This document shows, one piece after another, positions 26,757-38,653 of a stretch of DNA of 64,000 bases. Position 1 is the first letter of the stretch, and the number at the start of each line of letters is the position of its first letter. Under the pieces are notes generated by a model. That model was not told the DNA's origin and did not search any database. It saw only the letters and a program-made list of their open reading frames with translations. Position numbers and translations under genes: made by a program. The DNA comes from Abelmoschus esculentus (lineage: Eukaryota > Streptophyta > Magnoliopsida > Malvales > Malvaceae), in contig JAUCBN010000017.1 in the NCBI GenBank assembly GCA_035048815.1, positions 17,294,936 to 17,358,935 on the forward strand. Reading direction: 5' to 3'.

Positions 26757-27425
26757 GTTCTTTATTATTTGTTAATTCAATTGTTTTTTTTTAATTAAAT
26801 TTTAGAGTTATAGAGATTGAATTGTAAATGGAAACGTCTTAAATGGTTTCTTTTACCATTCTTTTAGACTTGTCTGTAACTTAAACTACATATAAATTCG
26901 AATTCGATTGAATTCGAATAGGTCAAAATTTTCCGGTTACTTATTCGAATCGAACCCTCTTTTCTTATTTTTATTTTTCTGATATTGTGGTGGAGGGACA
27001 TGGAGCAAGTCAATGGAGTGCTTGAAATGGTGAAGCATTGAATAATAAAGGATTATAAAATAGCAAGACATATGACCTTTTTTATAATTATTACGACAAT
27101 AATGTTTTTGTCTGTTTGTATTGTGCTGAATTAAGCTTGAATCCTCCCCGGTCTTCTTCCAGTGCTACACAGGTTATGGCATCCACTGGTTTAGAGACCG
27201 AATCAGTCATGGGTCTGGGTTCATTGGTTGGATACTGAAACCTGAAAAAACTATATTCTGAAAAAGTAAATGATTATAAAGGTTTCAGTTGGGTTCATAT
27301 TAGGAATTACGTTTTTTTTAAATAATACAATTTTAAATATTTTTTGGAAAATAAAGGATGTTAAAGTATTTTTTAGATGTACGATAAAAATTATAATATA
27401 AAAGAAAATTATCAGCTGTAAATGA
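26757..27425. other. DUF868 3' flank
   Basis: AT-rich, with a small palindromic relic (AATTCGAATTCGATTGAATTCGAA) near 26895-26925. No gene seen. Confidence 0.45.
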
Positions 27426-27683
27426 AAAAATTATATTATGGGTAAGTCCATCACGTGTCTATAGAACCAACCATTAAAAACCACACACCTCATTAATTTT
27501 TCCATGTTATGTTTTTTCAAATGAATCTTCACTTAAAAAATTATTTTTAAAATGAATTAACAGTAAATATGAGTGAAGATTCACTTAAAAAAATATAATA
27601 TGAAAAAAAATGATGACATGAATGTTTTTTAGTAGTTAGTCACATAGATGACGTGGTAAACTTACCCATGATATAATTTCTCC
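27426..27683. mobile_element. 258-bp MITE with 9-bp target duplication (Mutator-like size)
   Basis: The ends are inverted repeats: left AATTATATTATGGGTAAGT and right, as reverse complement, AATTATATCATGGGTAAGT. Similarity continues for about 60 bases (CCATCACGTGTCTAT against CCACGTCATCTAT). The direct repeat TGTAAATGA flanks both sides (27417-27425 and 27684-27692). A 9-bp duplication points to a Mutator-type transposase acting in trans. Internal palindromes (GAATCTTCACTTAAAAAA and its complement) make it a strong hairpin. Confidence 0.8.
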
Positions 27684-27692
27684 TGTAAATGA

Positions 27693-30569
27693 TGATCTGA
27701 ATAAAATATCATGTTAGTGAACACCTGGTTTATAATATTTTAATATTTTTTATCGATTTAAGATAAAGTTAAAAAATTATTACCTGCAGATAATATCTTT
27801 ACTTAAATCATTTTCTGTAGATAACGAATTTTTTTACCGTAATTTTTTTAAAACCTAAAACAAACCCTAAACACCTTTATTTTCTAAAATATTAAAATTA
27901 TTTTTCATATTTACCAAAACTAGCCATGGATTCTACTCCGCTACGGGAAAACCTTAAATATCTACTCTATTTTGTTAGAATTTTGTCTTTAAAAGGAGAA
28001 ACATAACATTATATTATGATTAATTTAATTCTACTTGATCTAAAATAAATAATTTCGAAAAGAAAATGGGTACGAGATTAATGATTGTTGGTATCTAAAT
28101 AAGTTTTTAATTATATTTGAAGTTGAGTCGGTTTAAAATCTTAAATTGAGTGATAAATAATTTTAATTTTATTATATTTTAATTTAAAATTTTATTTCGA
28201 GCTTAGTTTTATAGGCATTGTTACCGGTACAACATACAATAGGACGTGAAATTAAGTATATTTAAGTGCTTAATATTTTTTAATAAGTGGGGAGAGAAAG
28301 TAATGAGTAGTATAAACTTGTATCATTAAAATTTAAGATTTATAAATTTAAATATATTTTTAATTATATTATTTTAAATACTAAACGTAAACTTTAAATT
28401 TTAATCTCGTATAATTAAGTCATACATTTTAAAACTAAAATATTTGTAGAAATTTTCGTTTCTATTGTTTATGCATGGGATATTTTTATTAAAGAGTATA
28501 AATTTATAAACCTTAAATTTTAATCTCGTATAGTTAAGACGTAAGACACTCATAAAATTTTACTGGATTGTTATTTTGATTCATATCTTTTTTAATCAAT
28601 TTAACCTCGCTGCCTTATTTTCAATTAAAATGTCCCTTTACGGATAAAAAAAATATTAATCAACTAACGATAAACAACTTAAAATGACATGACAAACTTA
28701 CATGACAGTACACATCGTGATAACAGTATCATATAGATAAATATGTTAATTTTATATAATGACACACAATTAAAATATATTTTTAAATATAAAATATTTT
28801 TTCTTCTTACATGTTATTCTATTAAGTCATTTCAAATTGTTTATCTTCAATAACCTATGATTTTTATCCGTATAGAGATTATTTTGACTAAAAATACATC
28901 CGCCCCATATCCAACAATTACCTTGGTTCCAAATTATATAATTCATTAAATAAAAATAAATTTAACACAAATTTTTAAATATATTTAAAAAATAAATAAA
29001 TGAATGAAACCTGTAGAGGGTTTACCTTTCACTGAGTCCTTGTCTTCATTTAAAGACCGAAAGCTAAAGTATGTGGGCTGTCTGCTTGGGCTTAGCCACA
29101 AAGGGCCCACATAAATCCGATCATTGTCCCTTTCACTTTATCTACTGCATGTGTGGTCTCTTTCACGAGTCCTATCCCCCCCTCCCCTTAATTAATCATC
29201 ATCCGGTTATTAAATATCAAGACTAACATTGTAACTCTTAAAATATATGTTACTTAAATAATAAATAAAGATTAATTAATTAATACAACGGTTAATTGTA
29301 ATTATTAACTGATATAATTATTATATTTTACAGATTAATTAATTTAATTATTAAACTTAAATGTTTTTGGTTAACTAATCATTAAAAATGATTTCGGTTA
29401 ACTAGCATTCAAACTTTTTGAATCATAATTTTTGTAAGATAATCAAAAAAAAATATAAAATAAATTAATAAAATGTTCACGGATTTATTAAATAAAATTA
29501 AATTTTATTCGATTTAATCTATTAAGATTTTGAGTAAAATATTAATTGAATTTTGAACGAATAGCATCTTAGTTCTGTTCTATGCTTTTATTATGGTTTG
29601 TTACTTTATATCTGCATGCAATGGGTTGGGCCTTTAGTGTTCCATCACGGCCTGGCCCTGCCTCCATATTTTATTAATATTTAAAGGCTACACCTGTCTA
29701 TGTGAAGATTAAAAGTAGTTTGGTATCTCTTAAACAGATATTATGTTTAAGACGTTATTTATAAAGAAAATTTATATTAAAAAATTTATCTTTCAAAACT
29801 AAATATATACAATATAATTAATTTGAATGAATCAAGATTAAACCTCGAGAATCATGATAATAAAAAAAAATTAATAATCAATCTCACTTTCTCATCCATT
29901 CTTACTTGTACATCACAAGTTTTAGTATCAATTCCACACCAACTATATTATATCCATCACTTCTTTCATACATATATACATGTGGCCTGGCCTGGGTATG
30001 TATTGACTGAGAGTTAGTGTTGTGTTGGTGCATCTCTTATATTCAGTTATATAATCCAAAAATTTTCTAAAATGATTCGAACTTTTAATTTTAATTCAAA
30101 GAGTTGTTTACCAAAATCGATAAACATTACCAAATGACTATTATATAATCGATTAGTAAATATATCGATACTAGTGATTTATGTAAGATTTTGTATCAAT
30201 CTATATATGCTTTTGTCGTATCGATGAATCATATTTACTAATATTTATTTAATGATTAATCTTTTTTAAACAAGTTATAATGATTACAGTAGTATCTGTT
30301 CTAGAATATAATCTCCACCATTTAATACTGATCGCTCAACCACTCTGCTGGCATCGTTCAAACCCGACCTCTAGGAACAACAAAACGTTTGAATTTTTTA
30401 TATCAAAAAAAAAAATAGAAATTGATAGGGAAGCATAGAACTTTACACTAAGCAGTACAAGTGAATCGTTTGTTTTATATATAAATATATTACATCGATG
30501 AACGGTAGTGCAGATAAATTCTCCGTATGATATTAGGTGGATTTTAGAAATGCTATCGATATTAAGTAG
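27693..30569. other. Intergenic AT-rich stretch, no gene recognised
   Basis: No coding region supported. A short phrase (AAATTTTAATCTCGTATA) occurs twice, near 28395 and 28515, suggesting a small old duplication. Confidence 0.45.
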
Positions 30570-31075
30570 GGAAAATTTTTTTGTCTCTTTTTCATGTATC
30601 TTTTTGTGTCTCTTTCTAAAAATTTTAAAAAAATTTAATGTTAAACCATAACCCTAATTTTTTATATCTTAAATCGTAAACCTTACATCGTAAAAAATAT
30701 ACTTACCCATATTTTCTTAACCTTAACCACAACCCCTAACCTTAAACCTTACACCTTACACCCTACACCCTCTAATTTAAAGCGGAGGCACAAGTGGATA
30801 TATGGGAAGGAGGTAGACGATTTGCACCCATTAAGTAGTACAGATAAATTTTCTACCTCTTTATCATGTCTGCATCCATACCTCCTATTCACAATTTTTA
30901 AGATATGTAATTTTAAATAACCCTTATTTTTATATCCTAAACACTAAACTCTACCCCTATTTTCCTAAACCCTAATCACAATCTCTAACCTCTAACCCTA
31001 ACTCTAAACCTTCTAATCTAAAATAAAATCATAAATAAAAGCATGAAAAAGAAGTAGATAATTTACACACAATCG
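30570..31075. repeat. Two tandem telomere-like foldback repeats, left of PTL
   Basis: Two diverged units of about 240-265 bases lie head to tail. Each opens with a TCTACCTCTTTATCATG-type motif and closes with its complement (GCATGAAAAAGAAGTAGATAA, GGAAGGAGGTAGACGATTTGC). Each encloses degenerate CCCTAAA-like sequence (AACCCTAA, ACACCTTACACCCTACACCC). The terminal motifs make each unit an inverted-repeat element. The telomere-like core is degenerate, not a true array. Confidence 0.65.
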
Positions 31076-31473
31076 AAAGAATGAATCGCCCCCCTTAAAA
31101 TTTTATAGGTTTGCCCTCGCCATAAAATACTAGGACCGTCCGTGCTCGGTACTGCAGATCAGCAAATACATGAAGAAGTAACATAAAGCAAGTTGTCATG
31201 CATTAATTAGCTGGATTAGGGTTCAATGTTTTTTCTTCACCTAGATCTAGAGTGTCATTTAAACCCTTTCTTCTCTGCAAGATAATACTAAGTTAAACCC
31301 ATTAATCCATATGTAAATTTAACATGAAACACAATCGGTTGTACCTACAGTCTCTAGAGTCAAGATGATCACTCAAACTCCTTGCTTACAAAACGTAAAT
31401 GTCCCATGGGGATTAAAATTAGGGCTTGAATCTGTCATCTTTGCTTCAACTTACTTGCTGGGGGGGTTTCTCA
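31076..31473. other. PTL 3' flank
   Basis: Probable 3' UTR and downstream flank of the minus-strand trihelix gene. No other gene seen. Confidence 0.45.
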
Positions 31474-33630
31474 TCAGTTGCTTAGCTTTAAACCATAGTT
31501 TTCCCACAAGTTATTATCTCCATCGGGTATGAAGAACCGGAAGCAACTATCGTTTACAGCATGAGAGGAACCATCATTTGCTTGCTGTCTCAATGTCTCC
31601 GGTCCTTGATAGACTGACTCATTGTGCTGATAGTAATCACAATACCCTCTTGAATTCTCCTTTCCTGTTTTGTTATTCATCATTAGGGAATAAGCATGGC
31701 CGAGGGCATCCCACTTGTCTTTGCACATTGAACCACTCCTTTCAAAGCCTAAACAACCCATCTTAGCACCTATTTCCTCCCATAAAACAGCCTCTTCAGG
31801 CAACCCTCCTTGTTGGAACCTCGCTTCCATGGCGGTCCTAAGCTGTATCAGCTTGGAAACCTCAACTTCTTGCCACTCATCTGCCTTTCCATTATGGTTT
31901 TCACTGCCGGAGGATGTGGCGGCGGCCTTGAATTGCTGCGCTTTCAAGTTGTGCAATGCCTCCATTAAAGCAGCATCACGAGCTTCGATCCGTGCTCTCT
32001 CTTTAGCCCAAAACTTATGCTCTCTATCTATCCGGCTCGCTTCTTCTTTCCTCCATTGGTCTTCCCTTAAAACCCTCTCCTCTTCGTTCTTCTCCAGCAT
32101 CTTCGTCAGTTTTACAAGCCATGCCTCTTGCCTCTCCATTAGCATCCCAACTTGAGAATCGATGAACTCTTTTATCTTTGCTTTCCATCTCTTTGAAGAA
32201 CCCCTTTTCTTTGCAGTGCTCAACTCATTGTTATCCGAGGAGCACGTTTCGAATTTGGTGGAACTGGAGAGGCTACGACTATCACAAAGCTTTTGAGAGT
32301 GATAGATCTCTTGAGTTGCTTGACTGCCATGAAACTGAGAACTGGTCCCGACAAGGTGAGTTTCTTGGCCTGAAACGCCATTGTTGTTGCAGGTATCTCC
32401 GTATAAAGCTTCGAGCTGACGAAAGAATCTATAGTGTTTACCGTCTTGTCTACCAGCCTTCCCTTCCTTAGTCTTTTTATAATACTTATACAAGTTTTCA
32501 AATTTCTCCCTGCATTTTTTCCCACTCCTTTGGTACCCATGTTCCTCCAACATGATCCTACAGAGAAAATGGCAATGAATTAAACTACAAATAGACATGA
32601 ACCCTAATTCAAATCTGCAAGTAAACCCAGATAAGCTAATTATATTGATAATTCAAAAATGGGAAACAAAGACGAGACTTTGCAAGGGACTGATGAAAAC
32701 GTCTTTTTATGGATAGAAACCAGCAAATGGGCATTTAAAACATCAAAAAAGGTTAGTAATTTTTTTGGTAAAAACTTGCACAATAATGGAGGCAACAGAA
32801 CTTCAAAGGAAAAAGGAGGCAAGTCAGTTAGAAGACTATTGGAATCTTTAAGAAGAAACAGCAAAGAAGAACACTGTTCATCTGTTCATGGTTCTGGTTC
32901 TGGTTCTGGTTCTAGTTCTGAACTTCACTTGCTCACAATAGATAGTAATTCTCTTTCTTGAAGCCATAAATTTGTTTCAGAAGTTCTCTTTAACAGTAAC
33001 ACCAAGAAAGTAAAGCAGTGCAATCATGGTAATATAAAGAAATATATGTATTTTTGACAAAGAATCTATGGAGGAGGTGAAGTTGCTAAGTTGAAGAAAC
33101 CATAGGAGCCTTTGGCAAGGAAGAGGAGAATGAATTAGGGTATGAATTGTTATGTATGTATAGAACATAGACATGTACCTCGAAACTTCATCCCACAAAG
33201 GTCCTTTCTGATTAGCTTCTTTGAACTTGGGATCGAGTCGAGATCTGGTCTCAAGAAGTGTTAAAGTCTCTTGCCTCGGCCACCTTCCTGTTCCTCCATC
33301 GCCTCCCAAAGCTGTAGCGGAATCACCATCGAACCCACCACAGCTGGGACTAAGTGTGGAAGCAGCACTAGTGATCGTCCCAATGACAGCCATGGGATCA
33401 GTAGTATTGTTATTATTATCGGCAATCGAACCAACTTGCATACCCACCATTTGCATCATATCAAAAGGGTGAAGCAAGTGGGGTTGTTGCAGTGGCGGCG
33501 GATTCCGATGATCGGGGGAGAATAACTCGGTATCCTGTGGAAATTGTTGGAAGTGGATTGGCTTTCCATTCAACAGTTGCCTAAGATCAGGCATGGAATA
33601 CTGATGGCGACGATGATCCTCCATTTCCAT
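31474..33630 (-). CDS. PTL: GT-2-type trihelix transcription factor, PETAL LOSS ortholog
   Basis: A DNA-binding factor that limits growth between sepals and controls petal initiation in Arabidopsis. Two exons (33630-33179 and 32557-31474, phase-2 junction) give 511 residues. The N-terminal trihelix spans about 114-185 (GRWPRQETLTLLETRSRLD, then EHGYQRSGKKCREKFENLYK and GKHYRFFRQLEALYG), split by the intron as in PTL. A central Lys-rich coiled-coil region follows (KAKIKEFIDSQVGML to FWAKERARIEARDAALMEAL). The C-terminal trihelix runs from about 385 to 445 (KLIQLRTAMEARFQQ to SGSMCKDKWDAL). The first tryptophan of the second trihelix region is poorly conserved, as in Arabidopsis PTL. The end DGDNNLWENYGLKLSN matches the PTL C-terminus. 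The start was chosen at the first ATG (MEMEDHRRHQYSMPDLRQLL). The 621-bp intron holds only short chance frames. Confidence 0.95.
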
Positions 33631-34340
33631 ATGGATTTTATGTTAGACAAAGGGAAAAGGGAAAAAGCAAAGAGTAGGGTAAAGGTACAAGGAAAGAGGT
33701 TTTATTAATGGAGAGGAAGAGTGAAGAGAGAGCGGCGGACTCGGATCCTGTCGTCCACGAAAAAGCTTGAATTTAAGCGACAAGGGTCCATATTCTTACA
33801 TCTTCGTTCCAAGTGGTGTATAAATATACGTATTTTTGCTGACCATTTATTTTTCTGATATCTCCATCATTGTCCCTTTGATTAGCTGAGTTGAGTGGAC
33901 TGCTGAGAATGAATTCGGGTCTGGTGAATGGATCTGAATTCGGATCCCATTTCCCCACCACTAGCAACCCCTTTCGGCCGTATGGATCATGTGGCTTCGG
34001 CCCAAACTGACATTTTGAGAGATTCTTGAGCTCAATCTGTAAAATATGAAAATATTTATTAATCTAGTGTTTGAATTTAAAATAACAACTTTAAATTGTT
34101 TGTTTTAAAAACTATATAAAAAGTGTGAAATGACAAAAACGCCTTTAAAATTCGGCAAAAAGCCTTCATCTCTAATCATGTCCCTTTATGCTTCACATTA
34201 AAAAATACTTAAAATGAAATTTTAAACTCATTTTACACCTAATTTTCTAAACTTTAACCCTAATCCCTAATATTAAACCATAACTCGTTACTTTAAAGTG
34301 GAACTTAACATGTAACTTGTTTGGTTTATATATATAAAGA
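33631..34340. other. PTL upstream region
   Basis: The leader and promoter of the minus-strand PTL gene lie here. I could not identify a convincing TATA or other site. No gene in it. Confidence 0.4.
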
Positions 34341-34344
34341 ATTT

Positions 34345-34890
34345 GTGGTTCAATCATCAAGTACTTGTTATTTGGTGTAAATCGTTTACCTTTTTCTTGT
34401 ACTTTCATTTGTGTTTTCGCTTTAAATTAAAGGGTGTAGGGTGTAGGGTTTAATGTTAGGAGTTGTGGTTAGGGTTTAAGGAAATAGTGGTATGGTGTAT
34501 TTTTTTAGGGTTTAGGGTTTGGGATATAGACAATAAGGGTTAGGTTTAGAATTCAATAAGGCATGAGTGGAGGCATGATAAAGAGGCAGAGGATTTTTAC
34601 CCCTCGTTACTGGGTGCAAATTGTCTACCTCTTTTTTATGCTTTCATTTGTTCCTCTGCTTCAAATTAAAGGGATTAGGGTTTAGGATTTAGAGTTCTAG
34701 GTTAGGGGCTAGGAGTTAGGGTTAGGGTTTAAAGAATTAAGATAGGGTTTATTTTTTATGGTATAGGGTTTAGGATTTAGGATATAAAAAATAAGTGTTA
34801 GTGTTTAAAATTTAATTTTTTAAATTTTTTTAACAAGGAACATGAATGAAGACATGATAAAGAAGTAGAAAATTTTTACCCTCGTTACCA
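34345..34890. repeat. Two tandem telomere-like foldback repeats, right of PTL, opposite orientation
   Basis: Same family as at 30.57-31.08 kb but reverse-complemented. It opens TGTAAATCGTTTACC and TGCAAATTGTCTACC and closes twice with GCATGATAAAGAGGCAGAGG- and ACATGATAAAGAAGTAG-type motifs plus TTTTTACCCxTCGTTA. The cores are TTTAGGGTTT-rich (AGGGTTTAGGGTTTGGGATA; GTTAGGGTTAGGGTTTAAAG). Confidence 0.65.
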
Positions 34891-37060
34891 CCATGGCATT
34901 ACATTACTTCCATATATAATGAAACTTCCTACAGATAACAATAATATAAACTGAATACGTATAACGAATAAACCTTACGAATTAAAATAAAACTCAGAAC
35001 ATAAAATTGAATTAGATCTTTAGGATCAATAATTGAAATAACATAAAATAGGGTGCAGTGCCCTCATGTTTTTGTTAGGATTTCAAGGTAAATAGGAAGG
35101 CAGACCACGTGATTCCAAACATCTGATGGTGATGTCTGTACAGACGTACCATAAAATGTCTATTTAATTCCTTGTTTTTCAAGTATTTGTGATCATATTT
35201 AGAATGGAATTAATCGAATTTAAGTGGATTTATTTTATTACTAAATGTTTGCCTCTTTTGGTTTTTTAGTATAAAAAAATCGATCGAAAAAAATCAAAAC
35301 AAAGTAGCTTCTTTTTTATTCAACCCAACTCCATGAATTTATTTTACGTATATATCTTTTTTACGAATATTATAAATAATAATGTACAAACCTTATAAAG
35401 ATTTATATAAAATCTTATTATTATAGAATGATAAAAAGATAAGATAAAAAATAATAAAATACATATATTTAATTAATTTATCTCATAAATAATATAATAA
35501 AAATAATTCATAATATAATTTTTTTGTATATTTAACTGAAGAAGAAAAATTCAACAGTGTGTTGACGTTGGCAATGATGATCTACTAAAGGTCATTGAAG
35601 ATGTTTGTACGCATGCATGCGTGAAGAGTTGGAGTTTAGAGGAATGGGCAAATTCAGACAACAACTGAACAGAACAGAAGAATCTGACAAGGTCTCGTGG
35701 GAAAAATCTGATGGCTTGGATGTGCAATTTGCAGAACGTTCCAGCCATGCACATGCACATGCATGATATACATATATATTTATCAGGAGCGGTTCAAAAA
35801 TTTTAGAGTTTTGCGCAATTTATTAAAATATGACCCTTAAAAGCTATTGTTTATAGATTTTACTAGTTCTAAAAATGTGTCCTTTAGAAGCGATTGTCTT
35901 TTTTAGGGGTCCAGTGCGGTCATTTCTATTGCGATTATCTAGAATCTCATTGATTCTACAGAAGCAATAATAATAGGAATAGTCAATAAGATTTTAGAAT
36001 CAATTGTCACGGAAATAACTATAATATTTTAATAATTATAACTCATATTTTTTAAGAGTGTTTTCAAAAATTTAATAATAAATTTTAAGATTAACGTCAT
36101 CTAGTGAGTATAGTTTATCAAAAATTTAAGACTCTACTTTCAGGGGGCCTTGTATGATCGCTCTTATTGCGCTTGTTCAGACCTACTGATATTTATTGCC
36201 AATACTTTCCACATTTATTATACGTATTATGTTCAATTTTGCAAATTTTAATTTTACGAGTTAAGATTTTAGTTTATTTAAATTTTCTAGCGAGAATAAA
36301 ATAAAATGTAATAGAAAAGCCTTGTTTTTTCCCTTGTGGATTGGATTTGTCTGTACAAAATGGCCAGGTAGGGCCTCTCTCGTTAGCTGCTCGCTGTCCA
36401 TATCTCCATGGCTATTGGCTCCTATGATGGATGGAGACATGATGAAGGAAAGGATAGTCACCCATTTCATTTCTTTAACTATTTTTTATAATCTTTTAAT
36501 GAATTAAATTTGTAATAATAGTATCAAGGGATAGACCGATGAGGGGTTGGAAAGATAATTATCTCTTAAAAGTGATCTATATAATTTTAATAGATATTTA
36601 TTTTTATAAAGTGATTACGATATAATATATGTTCATAGATCGTATCTGTTTTTTTCTAAAAATTACTTATCCGGTTTTTAGAGGTAACATATATATGGAA
36701 GAGCCCTCCCCCTCCCAGATTATTCGATGAAACCATTTGAATATTGTAGGCTGTGTTGATTGGGGATTGAGATCCAAATGTGGGGGCTGCGATTCGAATG
36801 ATGCCTACCGACCCCATGCAGCAATCAAGATGGGATGGATCAATTACAACACACAATTATACAGACATGGAGATACAAAGGATGATGAGTTTAGGACATA
36901 CAAACGGTAGTCAAAGGAAGTCAAACACATAGAGACATCAAGAATAAACGGTACACATTGGTATAACGAGATAAAACGTTAAAATTTTTAAGAGATATTG
37001 AGGTTTGTACCCTAACATTTTGAACGAAGAATACTGGGTTAAGAGAGCGCCTCTTTTATT
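34891..37060. other. Intergenic with diverged repeat relics
   Basis: No gene recognised. CATGCACATGCACATGCATG near 35745-35765 stacks RY-like CATGCA motifs. The stretch at about 35780-36180 has an imperfectly paired start and end (CAGGAGCGGTTC / GATCGCTCTTATTGCGC) and may be an old transposon relic. Confidence 0.4.
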
Positions 37061-37314
37061 AGGATACTTTATACAAGATCACTTGTGTTGAGCACAGTGA
37101 CGGAACTGTGGGGGGTGGGGAGGGGCAATTGCCCCCCACCTCGAAGATTTTTTTTTTCACTTTTGTTATCTTATTTAAATTCTTTTAAAAATTGTTTTTT
37201 TATGAATTTACCCTCTACTTCTAAATAGTTATGTTTTGGCCCCTCGACTTTAAATTTTGGTTTCGTCCGTGGTTGAACATAGGATACTTTATCCAAGATC
37301 ACTTGTGTTGAGCA
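37061..37314. repeat. 34-bp duplicated segment split by a MITE
   Basis: The 34-base phrase starting AGGATACTTTATACAAGATC (37061-37094) recurs at 37281-37314 with one mismatch. The MITE at 37095-37271 lies between the copies. Confidence 0.75.
37095..37271. mobile_element. 177-bp hAT-like MITE, copy 1
   Basis: Ends CAGTGACGGAA and TTTCGTCCGTG are imperfect inverted repeats. The flanking 8-base direct repeats are GTTGAGCA (37087-37094) and GTTGAACA (37272-37279). The 8-bp size and CAG...-type termini fit hAT. The internal G-rich then C-rich stretch (GGGGCAATTGCCCCCC) forms a palindrome. Confidence 0.6.
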
Positions 37315-37804
37315 TTTTAGAGGAGAGACTGAGACTAGGGTCAAAGAAAAGATTGATTGCTTAGCCTGAAAACACCCAAAGAAAATGATAGTAGGGTTGC
37401 TTGGTTTGAATTTGGAGTTAAAACTTGTCTTATCGATTTGTGTGGGAATGAGTTGGCACCTTTGAAATGCATAATCATGAGATTGAAGAAAAGTTTAGAG
37501 GATTTGATTTAGGGATTAATTAAATAAAGATTCTTTTGAAGTCCCTTTTCTTGGCAAAAAGCATCTTCATTTGAATTTAAAATATTTAGGAGGTTCGACT
37601 AGTAAGAATTTAGTATAGTTTAAGTAAATCTCAGAATTGAGTTATTGTGTATACAAAAATTTTTGTTAGAAGATTTATTCACCAAAATTAGATGTGCGAT
37701 AATAGTCAGTTCAAATTAATTAGAACAAAATCATAAAAGTTGGAAGAACGATAAAACTCTTTAAGATTTTGTTTTTTTAAATTTTTTATAATTAATTATA
37801 TATA

Positions 37805-37960
37805 CAGGGACAGAGTCAGGATTTGTGGTTGAGGGGGACAAAACATAAATATTTAAAAGTAGGTGTAAATTCATAAAAAATCAATTTAAAAAAAATAAAT
37901 AGGGGGACAAAAGTGAAAAAAAATCTTCGCACCCCTCACCCTTATATGGTTCCGTCCCTG
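37805..37960. mobile_element. 156-bp hAT-like MITE, copy 2 (reverse orientation)
   Basis: Ends CAGGGACAGAG and TTCCGTCCCTG are inverted repeats. The flanks TATATATA (37797-37804) and TATATATG (37961-37968) look like an 8-bp duplication with one change, though TA-rich DNA makes that weaker. The block AAAAGTGAAAAAAAATCTTC matches the reverse complement of copy 1 at 37 kb, so both belong to one family. Confidence 0.65.
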
Positions 37961-37968
37961 TATATATG

Positions 37969-38653
37969 TTATTATTTTGTACATTAATAATACATTTTGA
38001 TTTAGGATTTGAATTCAAAATTATACATAAGTTTTAGCCAAGTATGCAATTTGATAAATGAACTTTGATTTTGTATAATTTTATACTAAAAGAATTATTT
38101 TCATTCAATTTTCACAAATTACCAGCATATGTGATATGTATTGGATTAAATTTCATGTCTACAATTGAACCACAATTAGAATCTTATATATATAATTACA
38201 CTGAATCAAAATTCTTATAACAATTTTACACATTAATCAAAGTTTTGGATAAATTTAATATTTATTTCATAATTTATGGTACAAAAAAAAAATCTCTTAC
38301 ATGTTTATTGTTCGTTTTGAGTTTTTTCGGACCTTGCTCTCAGCCCAATTCAGTGAACTACTTGGGCTCTTGCCTTTATGGATTGGGTAAATATACATTC
38401 TCCAAAGTCAGATATAACCCATGTTTTTTAGTAACCAAGGTATAGATCTCGAGAAACATGTTTTTTAAGGAAGAGTGTTCGATCGAATTAAAATATTTTA
38501 AATTATTCGAATTAAATTATTCGAATTGATGTGTCGTAACAATGAGTTCATTTCCGGTCGATTAATGGACCATGGACATATTACATAAATATTCTAATTA
38601 ACATTTTTTATTGTTCAAAATACTGCAAAAAAATCTCCTCAACTTCAAAATTT
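37969..38653. other. Intergenic, no gene recognised
   Basis: AT-rich. It is the 3' flank of the minus-strand TRM-like gene. Confidence 0.4.

Noticed and set aside
31474..32540. Long antisense frames over PTL exon 2 (up to 146 codons)
   Set aside because: Shadow frames of the clear trihelix coding sequence.
32659..32961. 100-codon plus-strand frame with a real ATG inside the PTL intron (basic, ends with a Ser/Gly run)
   Set aside because: No family similarity recognised, and it lies antisense in an intron. Its Gly/Ser run comes from a simple TTCTGG repeat. Without conservation or transcripts I treat it as chance.
30690..34800. Interstitial telomere array
   Set aside because: TTTAGGG-like motifs are irregular and confined to the cores of a dispersed foldback repeat; there is no perfect tandem run.
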